Shown here: in pieces, positions 1 to 6,296 of the stretch
How positions within the stretch are numbered: position 1 is the first letter of the stretch
Layout of the letters: each line of letters opens with the position of its first letter
Assembly (NCBI RefSeq): GCF_024505145.1
Contig: NZ_JANIAA010000019.1
Span: 1-64,000, forward strand
Direction of reading: 5' to 3'
From: Streptomyces rugosispiralis
GTDB taxonomy: Bacteria > Actinomycetota > Actinomycetes > Streptomycetales > Streptomycetaceae
DNA: 64,000 nucleotides
Notes under the pieces: model-generated
What the model saw: only the letters and a program-made list of their open reading frames with translations
What the model was told of the DNA's origin: nothing
Databases searched by the model: none
Made by a program: the position numbers and the translations under genes

Positions 1-730
1 GCTTCCCCGGCGGCGCCACCACCACACACCCACCACCCAGCAACGGCACCCACAACTCGAACGTCGACGCGTCGAAGGCCTGCGCCGAATGCAACAGCAC
101 ACGCGCATGCGCACCACCCCGAAAACGGGCATCACCGGCGAGGCCGACCACGGCCCGATGGGTGACCTCCACCCCCTTGGGAACCCCGGTGGAGCCGGAG
201 GTGTACATCACATACGCCAGCCCATCCGCCGGAACCGGCGACACCTCGGGCACCCGAGCCGCCGCGACCTCCGCGACCACGTCCGGATCGTCCAGCGCGA
301 GGAAAGGACACGAGCCGACAGGCAACTCGGCCACCAGCTCCTCAGAAGTCACCACCAGCACCGGCAAGGCATCCGCGAGCATGAACTCCAACCGCTCCGC
401 CGGATACTCCGGATCCACCGGCAAATACGCGCCTCCGGCTTTCAGCACACCCAGCACCGCCGCGACCAACTCCACCGACCGCGGCAACGCGACCCCCACC
501 ACCGATTCCGCCCCCACCCCACGACCGGCGAACACACCCGCCAATCGGCCCGACCACTCATCCAACTCCCGATAGGTCACCGAACGCCCGCCGCACACCA
601 CCGCCACCGCATCCGGCACCTCGGAAACACACCGGGCAAACACCTCCGGGACCGAACCACAAGCGCCCGGACCTGTCTCGTTCAACTCACCGAAAAGGGG
701 CGACGGAACGCCCATGTCAATGGAGCACAA
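1..730 (-). CDS. NRPS adenylation domain, N-terminal part (partial, runs off left edge)
   Basis: This is the N-terminal part of a nonribosomal peptide synthetase that continues beyond the window. About 243 residues are visible and all belong to an adenylation domain, which selects an amino acid and activates it as aminoacyl-AMP. Core motifs appear in order: A2 LKAGGAYLPVD, A3 YVMYTSGSTGVPKGVE (ATP loop) and A4 FDASTFELW. The chain enters the A domain almost at once, with no condensation domain in front, as in loading modules or free-standing A-PCP proteins. By PheA numbering the first specificity residues are D235, A236 and F239; the rest lie outside. TTG at 730 has GGAGG 8 nt upstream; ATG at 715 is the alternative, without a ribosome site. 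It starts about 30 nt after the thioesterase stop, so the two are probably co-transcribed. Confidence 0.9.
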   Translation of the reverse strand, partial: MCSIDMGVPSPLFGELNETGPGACGSVPEVFARCVSEVPDAVAVVCGGRSVTYRELDEWSGRLAGVFAGRGVGAESVVGVALPRSVELVAAVLGVLKAGGAYLPVDPEYPAERLEFMLADALPVLVVTSEELVAELPVGSCPFLALDDPDVVAEVAAARVPEVSPVPADGLAYVMYTSGSTGVPKGVEVTHRAVVGLAGDARFRGGAHARVLLHSAQAFDASTFELWVPLLGGGCVVVAPPGK

Positions 731-760
731 AGAGACCACCTCCGGTTCTGTGGGAAGCCG

Positions 761-1540
761 TCAGCCCAGCAGGGTTCGACCGATGAAGGTAAACAGTTCG
801 GCGCCGATCCGGGCGTCGGAGAAATAGAAATGACCGCCCGGGTAAATCCGGGTGTCGAAGCTCGCATTTGTGTACGCATGCCACCCTTCGACACTTTCTA
901 CGGATACCCGACTGTCGCGGTCGCCGACCAGTGCGGTGATGGGGCTGTCCAGCCGCGGGGCGGGGCTGATGCGGTGCTGTTCCCACAGGCGAAAATCGGC
1001 CAGGACAGTGGGCAGCAGAGCGTCCATGGCCTCGTCGTCGCCGACGATCTCCGCATCGAATCCGCCGAGCCGCAACACCTCGGCACGGAAGGCTTCCGCC
1101 GACAACTTGTGCATCTGCGGCCCCCGCTGGATCTCTCCGGGCTCCGCCTGGGCCGACAGGAACAAGTGGGCCGGCTGGGGGAGTCCGCGGGACTTCAGCG
1201 CCTGCGCCACCGCGTGGGCGAGCAGGGCGCCGCAGGAGTGGCCGAAGAAGGAGAACGAGCAGCCAAGAAGCGGTCGGAGCGCCTGGGTTATCGAGCGGAC
1301 CAGGGGGCCGACCTGGGTGGGCAGTTCCTCGTCCACGCGGTTCTGACGGCCAGGTAACTGAACGGCCGTCACCTCGATCCCGGCGGGCAGACCGTCCGCC
1401 CAGTCGGCGTAGGCGCCGGCACCGCCACCCGCGTGCGGGAAGCAGATCAGCCGGTGCCTCATGTCGGTGCGACGGGCCCGCCACAAGGAGGGACTCTCCA
1501 CGGCCAGACTCGTGCCGCTTGCACACGTACCGGTTTGCAT
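761..1540 (-). CDS. Type II thioesterase of an NRPS/PKS cluster
   Basis: A 259-residue alpha/beta-hydrolase of the external (type II) thioesterase family, which clears mis-primed or stalled acyl groups from carrier proteins. The family signature RLICFPHAGG is at residues 30-39. The nucleophile elbow GHSCGA gives Ser102, the acid lies in VGDRDS (about residue 207), and the catalytic His is His237 in PGGHFYF. The length fits the family. ATG at 1540 is preceded by GGAGG with a 4-nt spacer. A shorter reading from ATG at 1462 would start just before the signature but has no ribosome site and would cut the N-terminal segment normal for this family. It lies directly upstream of the NRPS gene on the same strand, so it very likely serves that assembly line. 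Confidence 0.93.
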   Translation of the reverse strand: MQTGTCASGTSLAVESPSLWRARRTDMRHRLICFPHAGGGAGAYADWADGLPAGIEVTAVQLPGRQNRVDEELPTQVGPLVRSITQALRPLLGCSFSFFGHSCGALLAHAVAQALKSRGLPQPAHLFLSAQAEPGEIQRGPQMHKLSAEAFRAEVLRLGGFDAEIVGDDEAMDALLPTVLADFRLWEQHRISPAPRLDSPITALVGDRDSRVSVESVEGWHAYTNASFDTRIYPGGHFYFSDARIGAELFTFIGRTLLG

Positions 1541-2046
1541 TCTTCCTCCGCGGGTCCTCGGTGGCATACGGCAGGGCCAGGAATGACACCAAAATGCTGA
1601 AGAAAAGCTCGGTCACAGCACTGTGAATGCTGGAGGCGCAGTCGAGGTATTTCCGTGTCGGCGCCGCGCTCGGGATACGAGGAGAAGCCCGCCAATGCGG
1701 TTGTGCACCCCGACGCAAATGTCACCGTAACGCGAGGCGTCCAGCGAGAGGAAGGCGTCCCTGGAGGCGTCAGGAAAAAGCGATGTCACCGTCGCCCAGG
1801 AGTGTCCCGTCGCCAGGACAGTGCCGCCCGAGGGAAGGCATGTGCAACGGCCACGAGACCGGCCGGGGCAACCTGGCAGAAGGCGGGGAATGGGCGTCGG
1901 CGGAAGGCCGGGAGGAGGGCAGTTGCCGCCCGGGGGATGCCGGGGGATGCCGCCCGGGGGATGCCGCCCGGGGGATGCCGCCCGGGGGATGCCGCGAGAA
2001 CAGCCGATGGGCACTCGGCACCTATGTGCCACGAAGGGGCGGGACG
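1541..2046. other. Intergenic stretch upstream of the thioesterase
   Basis: No open frame here has convincing codon use or similarity to a family I know. The stretch presumably holds the promoter of the thioesterase-NRPS operon and the end of the DUF4097 transcript, both on the minus strand. Its one clear structure is the tandem repeat at 1925-1990. Confidence 0.6.
1925..1990. repeat. 14-bp tandem repeat, five units
   Basis: The unit GCCGCCCGGGGGAT occurs five times head to tail. The second copy lacks four bases (GCCGGGGGAT) and a partial sixth copy follows. The array is noncoding, about 385 bp upstream of the thioesterase start and about 55 bp past the end of the DUF4097 gene. Slippage of a short GC-rich unit explains it. 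Whether it has a regulatory role cannot be seen. Confidence 0.85.
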
Positions 2047-2886
2047 TCAGGCCCGGCGGATGACGATGTCCCCCATGGAGGTGCGGGCCCGTACCTCGAC
2101 GGTCTCCTCGGTGGGCATGGGCCCGTCGGCGGAGGTGAGGTAGTTGCGTACGGTACCGCGCCGGGTGCGCAGATCGAGCCGAGCGGCGGTACCCTCCCGG
2201 ATACCCACCTCCAACTCGCCGACCCCGGTCTCGACGCCGATGGAGCCGCGCTGGACCTCGCCGAGCCCGATGCTGCCGTTGGCGACCTTCACCTCGACCG
2301 AGCCGTGTGCGCGGTCGAGGGACACCGAACCGTTGGCGGCGGTCAGCCGAGCGTCGTCATGCGCCACGCCGACCCACACGTCCCCGTTGGTGTTCTTGAT
2401 CACCGAGGGGCCGTCGAGTTCGGCCAGCCGCACGGTGCCGCTCCCCAGGGTGACGTCGGCGCGGCCGTTCACCCGGCGCACGGTGACATCGCCACTGCTC
2501 GCCTCCAGGTACAGGCCGTCCGTCTCCTCCAGCTCGATGTCGCCCATCCCGGACTTGAAGTGGCACATACCGAGCCGGCCGTCGCAGCGCAGCGCGGCAG
2601 AACCGACCGCGCCCCGCAGCCGCGACCCGGCCGGCATCTCAATGCGCACGTCGCTCGACCCGCTGTGGCCGAACGGAAGGTACTGCTTGGGGGCCTTGAC
2701 AAGCAGTCGGCCACCCGAGTAGTCGACAGAGACCCGCTCGGCGGCCTTGGCGTCGGAATCCCTTGTGGCATCCGTCGGCACCACCGTGACCACGGTGTCC
2801 GCGCGGTCGCTCGCGACGATCCGGATGTCCCCCACGGGCAACTCGATGGTGACGGAGATCGGTTCGGGGGTCTCGTAGGCGGGCAT
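2047..2886 (-). CDS. DUF4097 family beta-strand repeat protein
   Basis: A 279-residue protein of the DUF4097 family. It lacks a signal peptide and membrane segment and consists of short alternating beta-strand repeats (SGDVTVRRVNG, NGSVSLDRAHG, NGSIGLGEVQR), the pattern of a parallel beta-helix. The start at 2886 (MPAYETPEPI) was chosen because conserved sequence begins there. The open frame continues upstream, but with atypical composition. The gene follows the HicB-like RHH gene by 64 bp on the same strand. To my knowledge this pairing recurs in Streptomyces. The biochemical role is unknown; a scaffold or surface for protein contacts is a guess. Confidence 0.82.
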   Translation of the reverse strand: MPAYETPEPISVTIELPVGDIRIVASDRADTVVTVVPTDATRDSDAKAAERVSVDYSGGRLLVKAPKQYLPFGHSGSSDVRIEMPAGSRLRGAVGSAALRCDGRLGMCHFKSGMGDIELEETDGLYLEASSGDVTVRRVNGRADVTLGSGTVRLAELDGPSVIKNTNGDVWVGVAHDDARLTAANGSVSLDRAHGSVEVKVANGSIGLGEVQRGSIGVETGVGELEVGIREGTAARLDLRTRRGTVRNYLTSADGPMPTEETVEVRARTSMGDIVIRRA

Positions 2887-2950
2887 GTCTCTACTCTCTT
2901 GATGAGGTCGCAGCGCGTCTCCGCTCGGGGCGGCGAGGATCCGGCACAGG

Positions 2951-3487
2951 TCAGCGAACCCAGCCGGAGTAGCGCTGCCCGCCCCGGGGGGCGCGCCGCT
3001 CACCGCGGTGGCTCTCGGACGCCAGCACGGCATTGCAGGCCCGGACGAGCCAGGCGTTCACCGAGAGACCCTGCTTGCCGGCGGCCTCGTCGATCAGGCC
3101 CTTGAGGTGCTCCGGGGGACGGAAGTTGATCCGCGCGGTACCGCCGGCGACCTCTCCGACCGCGCCCTCGGCGGGCCGGGGGGCCGGAGTCCCGCCCGTC
3201 GCGAACTCGTAGTCCTCCCCCTCGCCTTCGTACGGCTCGTCGGCGGGAGGCAGCGTGACGACGAAGTTGGGGTCGAGCCCGCGCAGCCGGACATCCACGG
3301 AGCCGGGCGCCAAGTCGCGGGTGATCTCGTCAGCGGCCGCGGACAGCGCCTTCAGGAGGGTGAGCCGGGTGGCCTTCTCGAGCGGCCCGACGAGCCGCTC
3401 GGCGAGCGCACGAGCGTCGTCACCGCCTCCGGCGGCGGCATCCATGAACTCGTGACAGAGCTCGTCTACGTAAGGCCGCATTTCCAT
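2951..3487 (-). CDS. HicB-like ribbon-helix-helix protein
   Basis: A 178-residue protein with two parts. Residues 1-75 are a helical domain. Acidic and low-complexity sequence follows, then a C-terminal ribbon-helix-helix segment (ARINFRPPEHLKGLIDEAA, then LSVNAWLVRACNAVL) of the kind found in HicB antitoxins and Arc/MetJ regulators. This predicts DNA binding and probably control of its own operon. No HicA toxin gene lies beside it; the downstream partner is the DUF4097 gene, so a true toxin-antitoxin role is doubtful. ATG at 3487 gives MEMRPYVDEL; no strong ribosome site is seen, and ATG at 3481 is an alternative. Confidence 0.8.
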   Translation of the reverse strand: MEMRPYVDELCHEFMDAAAGGGDDARALAERLVGPLEKATRLTLLKALSAAADEITRDLAPGSVDVRLRGLDPNFVVTLPPADEPYEGEGEDYEFATGGTPAPRPAEGAVGEVAGGTARINFRPPEHLKGLIDEAAGKQGLSVNAWLVRACNAVLASESHRGERRAPRGGQRYSGWVR

Positions 3488-4036
3488 GGCTGCATTATGG
3501 CACAACCGTGTCCCATCAGGTGAGTCACTCTGCCCACGAGATGGCGTCATCACGATCAGACCCCCTGGCGAACCGCTCCCGGAGCCAGATATTCCGCGGT
3601 GAGCGTCCGAGCATGGCGGCGGGGACGATAACCGGTCTACATCCCCCCATTTCCACCATCCCTCGCTTCCATTCCCTCGCGCACTGCCTTCCCGTCGCCC
3701 GGCGCCAGGGACAGGAAGGACACCACAATGGTACCGCTGTGGCGCAATATGGGTTACGTTGCCTTCGCGATATGGGTTACATTCTGCTGGCGAGGACTGG
3801 TCTCGAGTTCTCATGATCGATCCTCTGGGCGCGCGGTTGATCTTCAAGCTCGGCGTGACAAACCGGCGGCTTTCTTTCCGCCCGCCGCAGCACCCGCGCA
3901 CCGCCCCCGACACGTGCAGGTCCCATGGTCGGACCAGCACCCCCGGAGGGCCGCGGCACCGATAACTTCACCGACCGAACAGCGGAATCCACTCCTGGTC
4001 CAGAAACCGTCCGTTCACAACAAAATGGGGGATGCA
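3488..4036. other. Divergent intergenic region, HicB-like operon / LmbU-type gene
   Basis: This gap separates the minus-strand HicB-like operon from the plus-strand LmbU-family gene and should carry promoters for both. Open frames crossing it lack family similarity. It contains a pair of 11-bp direct repeats (3747-3780) and is somewhat less GC-rich than its surroundings. Confidence 0.55.
3747..3780. promoter_or_regulatory. Direct repeat ATATGGGTTAC x2, possible operator
   Basis: ATATGGGTTAC occurs at 3747-3757 and again at 3770-3780, 23 bp apart, so the two copies lie about two helical turns apart on roughly the same face of the DNA. The pair is about 260 bp upstream of the LmbU-family start. 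Paired direct repeats with this phasing often bind a dimeric regulator. The regulator is unknown; LmbU itself or a SARP-type activator are possibilities, not conclusions. Confidence 0.4.
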
Positions 4037-4759
4037 ATGGACGCGAAAACGGAAACTCAGGACACGAAACACGCGCCGTCCAGAAAGTCACTGCCACTGC
4101 GGTCGGAGCAGCGCCGGGCCAACGGAGCCCGTGACCTGGGCCGCAGCCAGGTGCTCACCACGGGCGTCGGACTTCAGATGCCCGCCGAGCTGACCTTCGA
4201 GGATTGGCAGCGCGCCGGACTGCAGATATCCCGGCTCATCAATTCCTCGGTCTGGTGGCTGGGTGACTGGCTGGTCTACGGGAAGGACCATTTCGCCGAC
4301 CGCTATCAGCGGGGTGTCCGGGCGGCCGGGTTACAGTACCAAACGCTGCGCAATTACGCCTGGGTGTCCAGGCGATTCGAACTGAGTCGACGCCGGTCCC
4401 GGCTGAGTTTCCAGCACCACGCCGAAGTCGCCTCCCTTCCGGTGGACGAGCAGGAACGGTGGCTCGACCGAGCCGAGCGGGAGAACTGGAGCACCAAGCA
4501 ACTGCGGAATTCCATTCGCGACGCCCAGGGCGAAGAAGGACGGAACTGCAAGGACGAGTCGAACATCCAGCGGCTCCCCGTTCCGGGCGACCGGCTCACC
4601 CAATGGCGCAGGGCCGCCGAGCAATGTGGCTTCGACTTCGACAAATGGGTGCTGGTCACATTGGACAGCGCGGCCCGGCAGGCCCTCGCCGAGACAGAGC
4701 CCGGCCATGCGGACGCCGAGCGCGAGGAGGAGAAGAGAGCCCCGCTCTCCGTACGCTGA
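4037..4759 (+). CDS. LmbU-family pathway-specific transcriptional regulator (TTA-containing)
   Basis: A 240-residue protein of the LmbU/NovE/HrmB family, DNA-binding activators found inside Streptomyces antibiotic clusters. The family core is clear: LTFEDWQRAGLQI, SSVWWLGDWLVYGK, YQTLRNYAWVSRRF, RLSFQHHAEVASLP and WLDRAERENWS. ATG at 4037 has GGGGGA 5 nt upstream; an ATG 12 nt earlier lacks a ribosome site. Codon 99 is TTA (4331-4333), read in Streptomyces by the bldA leucyl-tRNA that becomes active in development, so expression is probably tied to differentiation. Given its location it probably controls the NRPS-thioesterase operon on its left. The DDAH-like gene follows on the same strand after a 183-nt gap. 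Confidence 0.92.
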   Translation: MDAKTETQDTKHAPSRKSLPLRSEQRRANGARDLGRSQVLTTGVGLQMPAELTFEDWQRAGLQISRLINSSVWWLGDWLVYGKDHFADRYQRGVRAAGLQYQTLRNYAWVSRRFELSRRRSRLSFQHHAEVASLPVDEQERWLDRAERENWSTKQLRNSIRDAQGEEGRNCKDESNIQRLPVPGDRLTQWRRAAEQCGFDFDKWVLVTLDSAARQALAETEPGHADAEREEEKRAPLSVR

Positions 4760-4942
4760 CGCCTCCCTGACGACGCGATGACGCCACGCTCACGCCCGGT
4801 TGATGTCCCGTCGAGTTCCGCGGATCTTCCTATCGGCTCTCCGCTGTCGCCTCTCGGCGCACACGACCGTCCGGGGACCCCGCGCGCACCTTCACCGCAT
4901 CGTCGCCTCGCCCATCACCCCTTCCTATCGGTCGGAGACCTG

Positions 4943-5755
4943 ATGAACCGCGACCTGCTCATGTCCGACGCCACGCACTTCAGGATCAGCTACGAGATAA
5001 ACCCCTACATGGACCGCAGTTGCCAGCCCGATAGCGGTGCGGCCCTCGCCGAGCACGAGGCGATCGCCGCGGCGCACCGGTCGGCCGGCCGTACGGTACG
5101 CACGATGAAGTCGGCCCCGGAATGCCCGGACATGGTCTACACGGCCAACGGGGCGTTCGTCTGCGATCGTCGCGCCGTGCTGGGCAACCCCCCGGCCGCC
5201 CGGCTGGAGGAGATCCCGTACTTCCACTCCTGGCTCAAGGAGAACGAGTTCGACGTCTTCGACGCGCCGTACGCCTTCAGCGGCCAGGGTGACGCCCTGG
5301 TCTGCGGCCGCTTCCTGCTGACCGGGTACGGACGGCGAACGGACCGGCGGATGCACGGCTTCCTGGCCGAGTTGTTCGGCCACGAGGTGGTGCCGCTGCG
5401 GACCGTCAGCGAGAAGTGGTACGACCTCGATCTGGCCGTCGCCGTCATCGACGAGCACACCCTGGCCTACCACCCCCCGGCCCTGGAGACCGAAAGCCGG
5501 GGCCGGCTGAAGGACCTGGGCCTGGAGCTCATCGAGGTCGGCGCCGAGGACGCCCAGGCCTTCGCGCTCAACCTGGTCAGCGACGGCACCACGGTGACCA
5601 TGACGCGGGGCGCGCCGCGCCTCGGCGCTGTCCTGCGGGAACGCGGCCTTACGGTGGTGGACCTGGACACCACCGAACTGCGCAAGGGCGGGGGCGGGGT
5701 GCGCTGCACGGCGCTCACCCTCGACAATCCCGGTCCGCCCGGAGCCGCCGGATAG
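4943..5755 (+). CDS. DDAH / arginine deiminase-like pentein with atypical active site
   Basis: A 270-residue protein of the guanidino-group-modifying (pentein) superfamily, closest in motif pattern to Streptomyces dimethylarginine dimethylaminohydrolase-like proteins, which hydrolyse methylarginines to citrulline. Visible motifs are INPYMD, CPDMVYTANGAF, GQGDAL, NLVSDGTTV and ELRKGGGGVRC with the catalytic Cys255. ATG at 4943 has GGAG 5 nt upstream. Two usual catalytic positions look changed. The His of the family HLD motif is Asp161 (WYDLD), and the Glu I recall in the relatives' GEGD motif is Gln115. The enzyme may be inactive, or may act on another guanidino compound. Its place beside LmbU suggests it could belong to the peptide pathway. 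A 19-bp stem terminator follows. Confidence 0.82.
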   Translation: MNRDLLMSDATHFRISYEINPYMDRSCQPDSGAALAEHEAIAAAHRSAGRTVRTMKSAPECPDMVYTANGAFVCDRRAVLGNPPAARLEEIPYFHSWLKENEFDVFDAPYAFSGQGDALVCGRFLLTGYGRRTDRRMHGFLAELFGHEVVPLRTVSEKWYDLDLAVAVIDEHTLAYHPPALETESRGRLKDLGLELIEVGAEDAQAFALNLVSDGTTVTMTRGAPRLGAVLRERGLTVVDLDTTELRKGGGGVRCTALTLDNPGPPGAAG

Positions 5756-5768
5756 CCGACGACGCGCC

Positions 5769-5822
5769 CGTGACGCCATTCCGGCCCTCTCGGCCCGCCG
5801 CTTGGGCCGGAATGGCGTCACG
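5769..5822 (+). terminator. 19-bp perfect stem-loop terminator
   Basis: CGTGACGCCATTCCGGCCC (5769-5787) pairs without mismatch with 5804-5822 around a 16-nt loop, starting 14 nt after the DDAH-like stop codon. There is no U-tract, as is common for Streptomyces terminators. It should end the LmbU/DDAH transcript and insulate kdp. Confidence 0.75.
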
Positions 5823-6072
5823 CGAACACCAACTCGGCCGAGACCCGCCCCCTCGGACGCCACACACACCGTGACACCCGCCTCCGGCTTCCCGCCGGGC
5901 GCGGGTGTTCGTCGTGCCGCCCGCCTACGGCGGCAGAACGATCGGTTCCGGCCACCCCTCGCCGCGGCGCCCGTAAGAGCCGCGTCAAAGGCGCGCCGAT
6001 CGCCGTATGGGACCCGTCAACGACGCCCGGATCCGGCCATGGAACGGGGTTTCCTTCTTGCGTTGTCCGTTC

Positions 6073-6090
6073 GATCCGCGTTCGCGGATC
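6073..6090. promoter_or_regulatory. Perfect inverted repeat GATCCGCG-tt-CGCGGATC before kdp
   Basis: The 8-bp arms are identical in reverse complement around TT, centred about 38 bp upstream of the first kdp-operon start codon. It could be an operator for a dimeric repressor or a 5'-leader hairpin. No KdpE gene is present in the window to assign it to. Confidence 0.45.
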
Positions 6091-6118
6091 TCCTCCGACC
6101 TCTTTCCAGGAGCTCGCG

Positions 6119-6202
6119 ATGGCCGATGTGGCCTTCGTCGTCGTCACCATCGCGGTGTTCGCGCTGGTGGCCTTTGTCGCCAAAGGGGTGACGAAGCTGT
6201 GA
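6119..6202 (+). CDS. 27-residue single-pass membrane peptide at the head of the kdp operon
   Basis: The product reads MADVAFVVVTIAVFALVAF followed by VAKGVTKL: one hydrophobic helix and a short basic tail. ATG at 6119 is preceded by AGGAG with good spacing. Its TGA stop overlaps the GTG start of kdpF (GTGA), which argues strongly for a real, translationally coupled gene. It resembles KdpF in size and topology, so it may be a second small stabilising subunit of the K+ pump. It is not a standard subunit in E. coli. Confidence 0.72.
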   Translation: MADVAFVVVTIAVFALVAFVAKGVTKL

Positions 6203-6288
6203 CCGCCGAAAACGTCGTCGGCCTGATCGTGGCCGTCGCCCTGCTGGGCTATCTCGTCCTCGCCCTGATCTTCCCGGAGAGGTTCTGA
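6199..6288 (+). CDS. kdpF: KdpF, small subunit of the K+-transporting ATPase
   Basis: A 29-residue hydrophobic peptide (MTAENVVGLIVAVALLGY and so on, ending FPERF), which is the standard KdpF: one transmembrane helix, with the typical LxFPERF-like C-terminus. KdpF stabilises the KdpABC complex in the membrane. It starts at GTG inside the stop codon of the preceding peptide gene and ends 8 bp before kdpA. Confidence 0.92.
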   Translation: MTAENVVGLIVAVALLGYLVLALIFPERF

Positions 6289-6296
6289 GAACAGAA

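Larger units (their letters stand above)
5756..6118. other. Intergenic region upstream of the kdp operon
   Basis: The first 70 bp hold a strong terminator hairpin (5769-5822). The remainder must carry the kdp promoter and ends with a perfect 8-bp inverted repeat (6073-6090) just before the first small gene. I saw no riboswitch consensus that I could support. Confidence 0.55.

Noticed and set aside
89..1357. 422-codon open frame on the plus strand across the NRPS and thioesterase region
   Set aside because: Arg/His-rich shadow of two genes with clear motifs on the other strand.
1925..1990. CRISPR-like array
   Set aside because: Units of 14 bp are directly adjacent without spacers, so it is a simple tandem repeat.
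5823..6118. Possible c-di-AMP (ydaO-type) riboswitch before kdp
   Set aside because: K+ genes are sometimes under this riboswitch, but I could not find its conserved blocks here.
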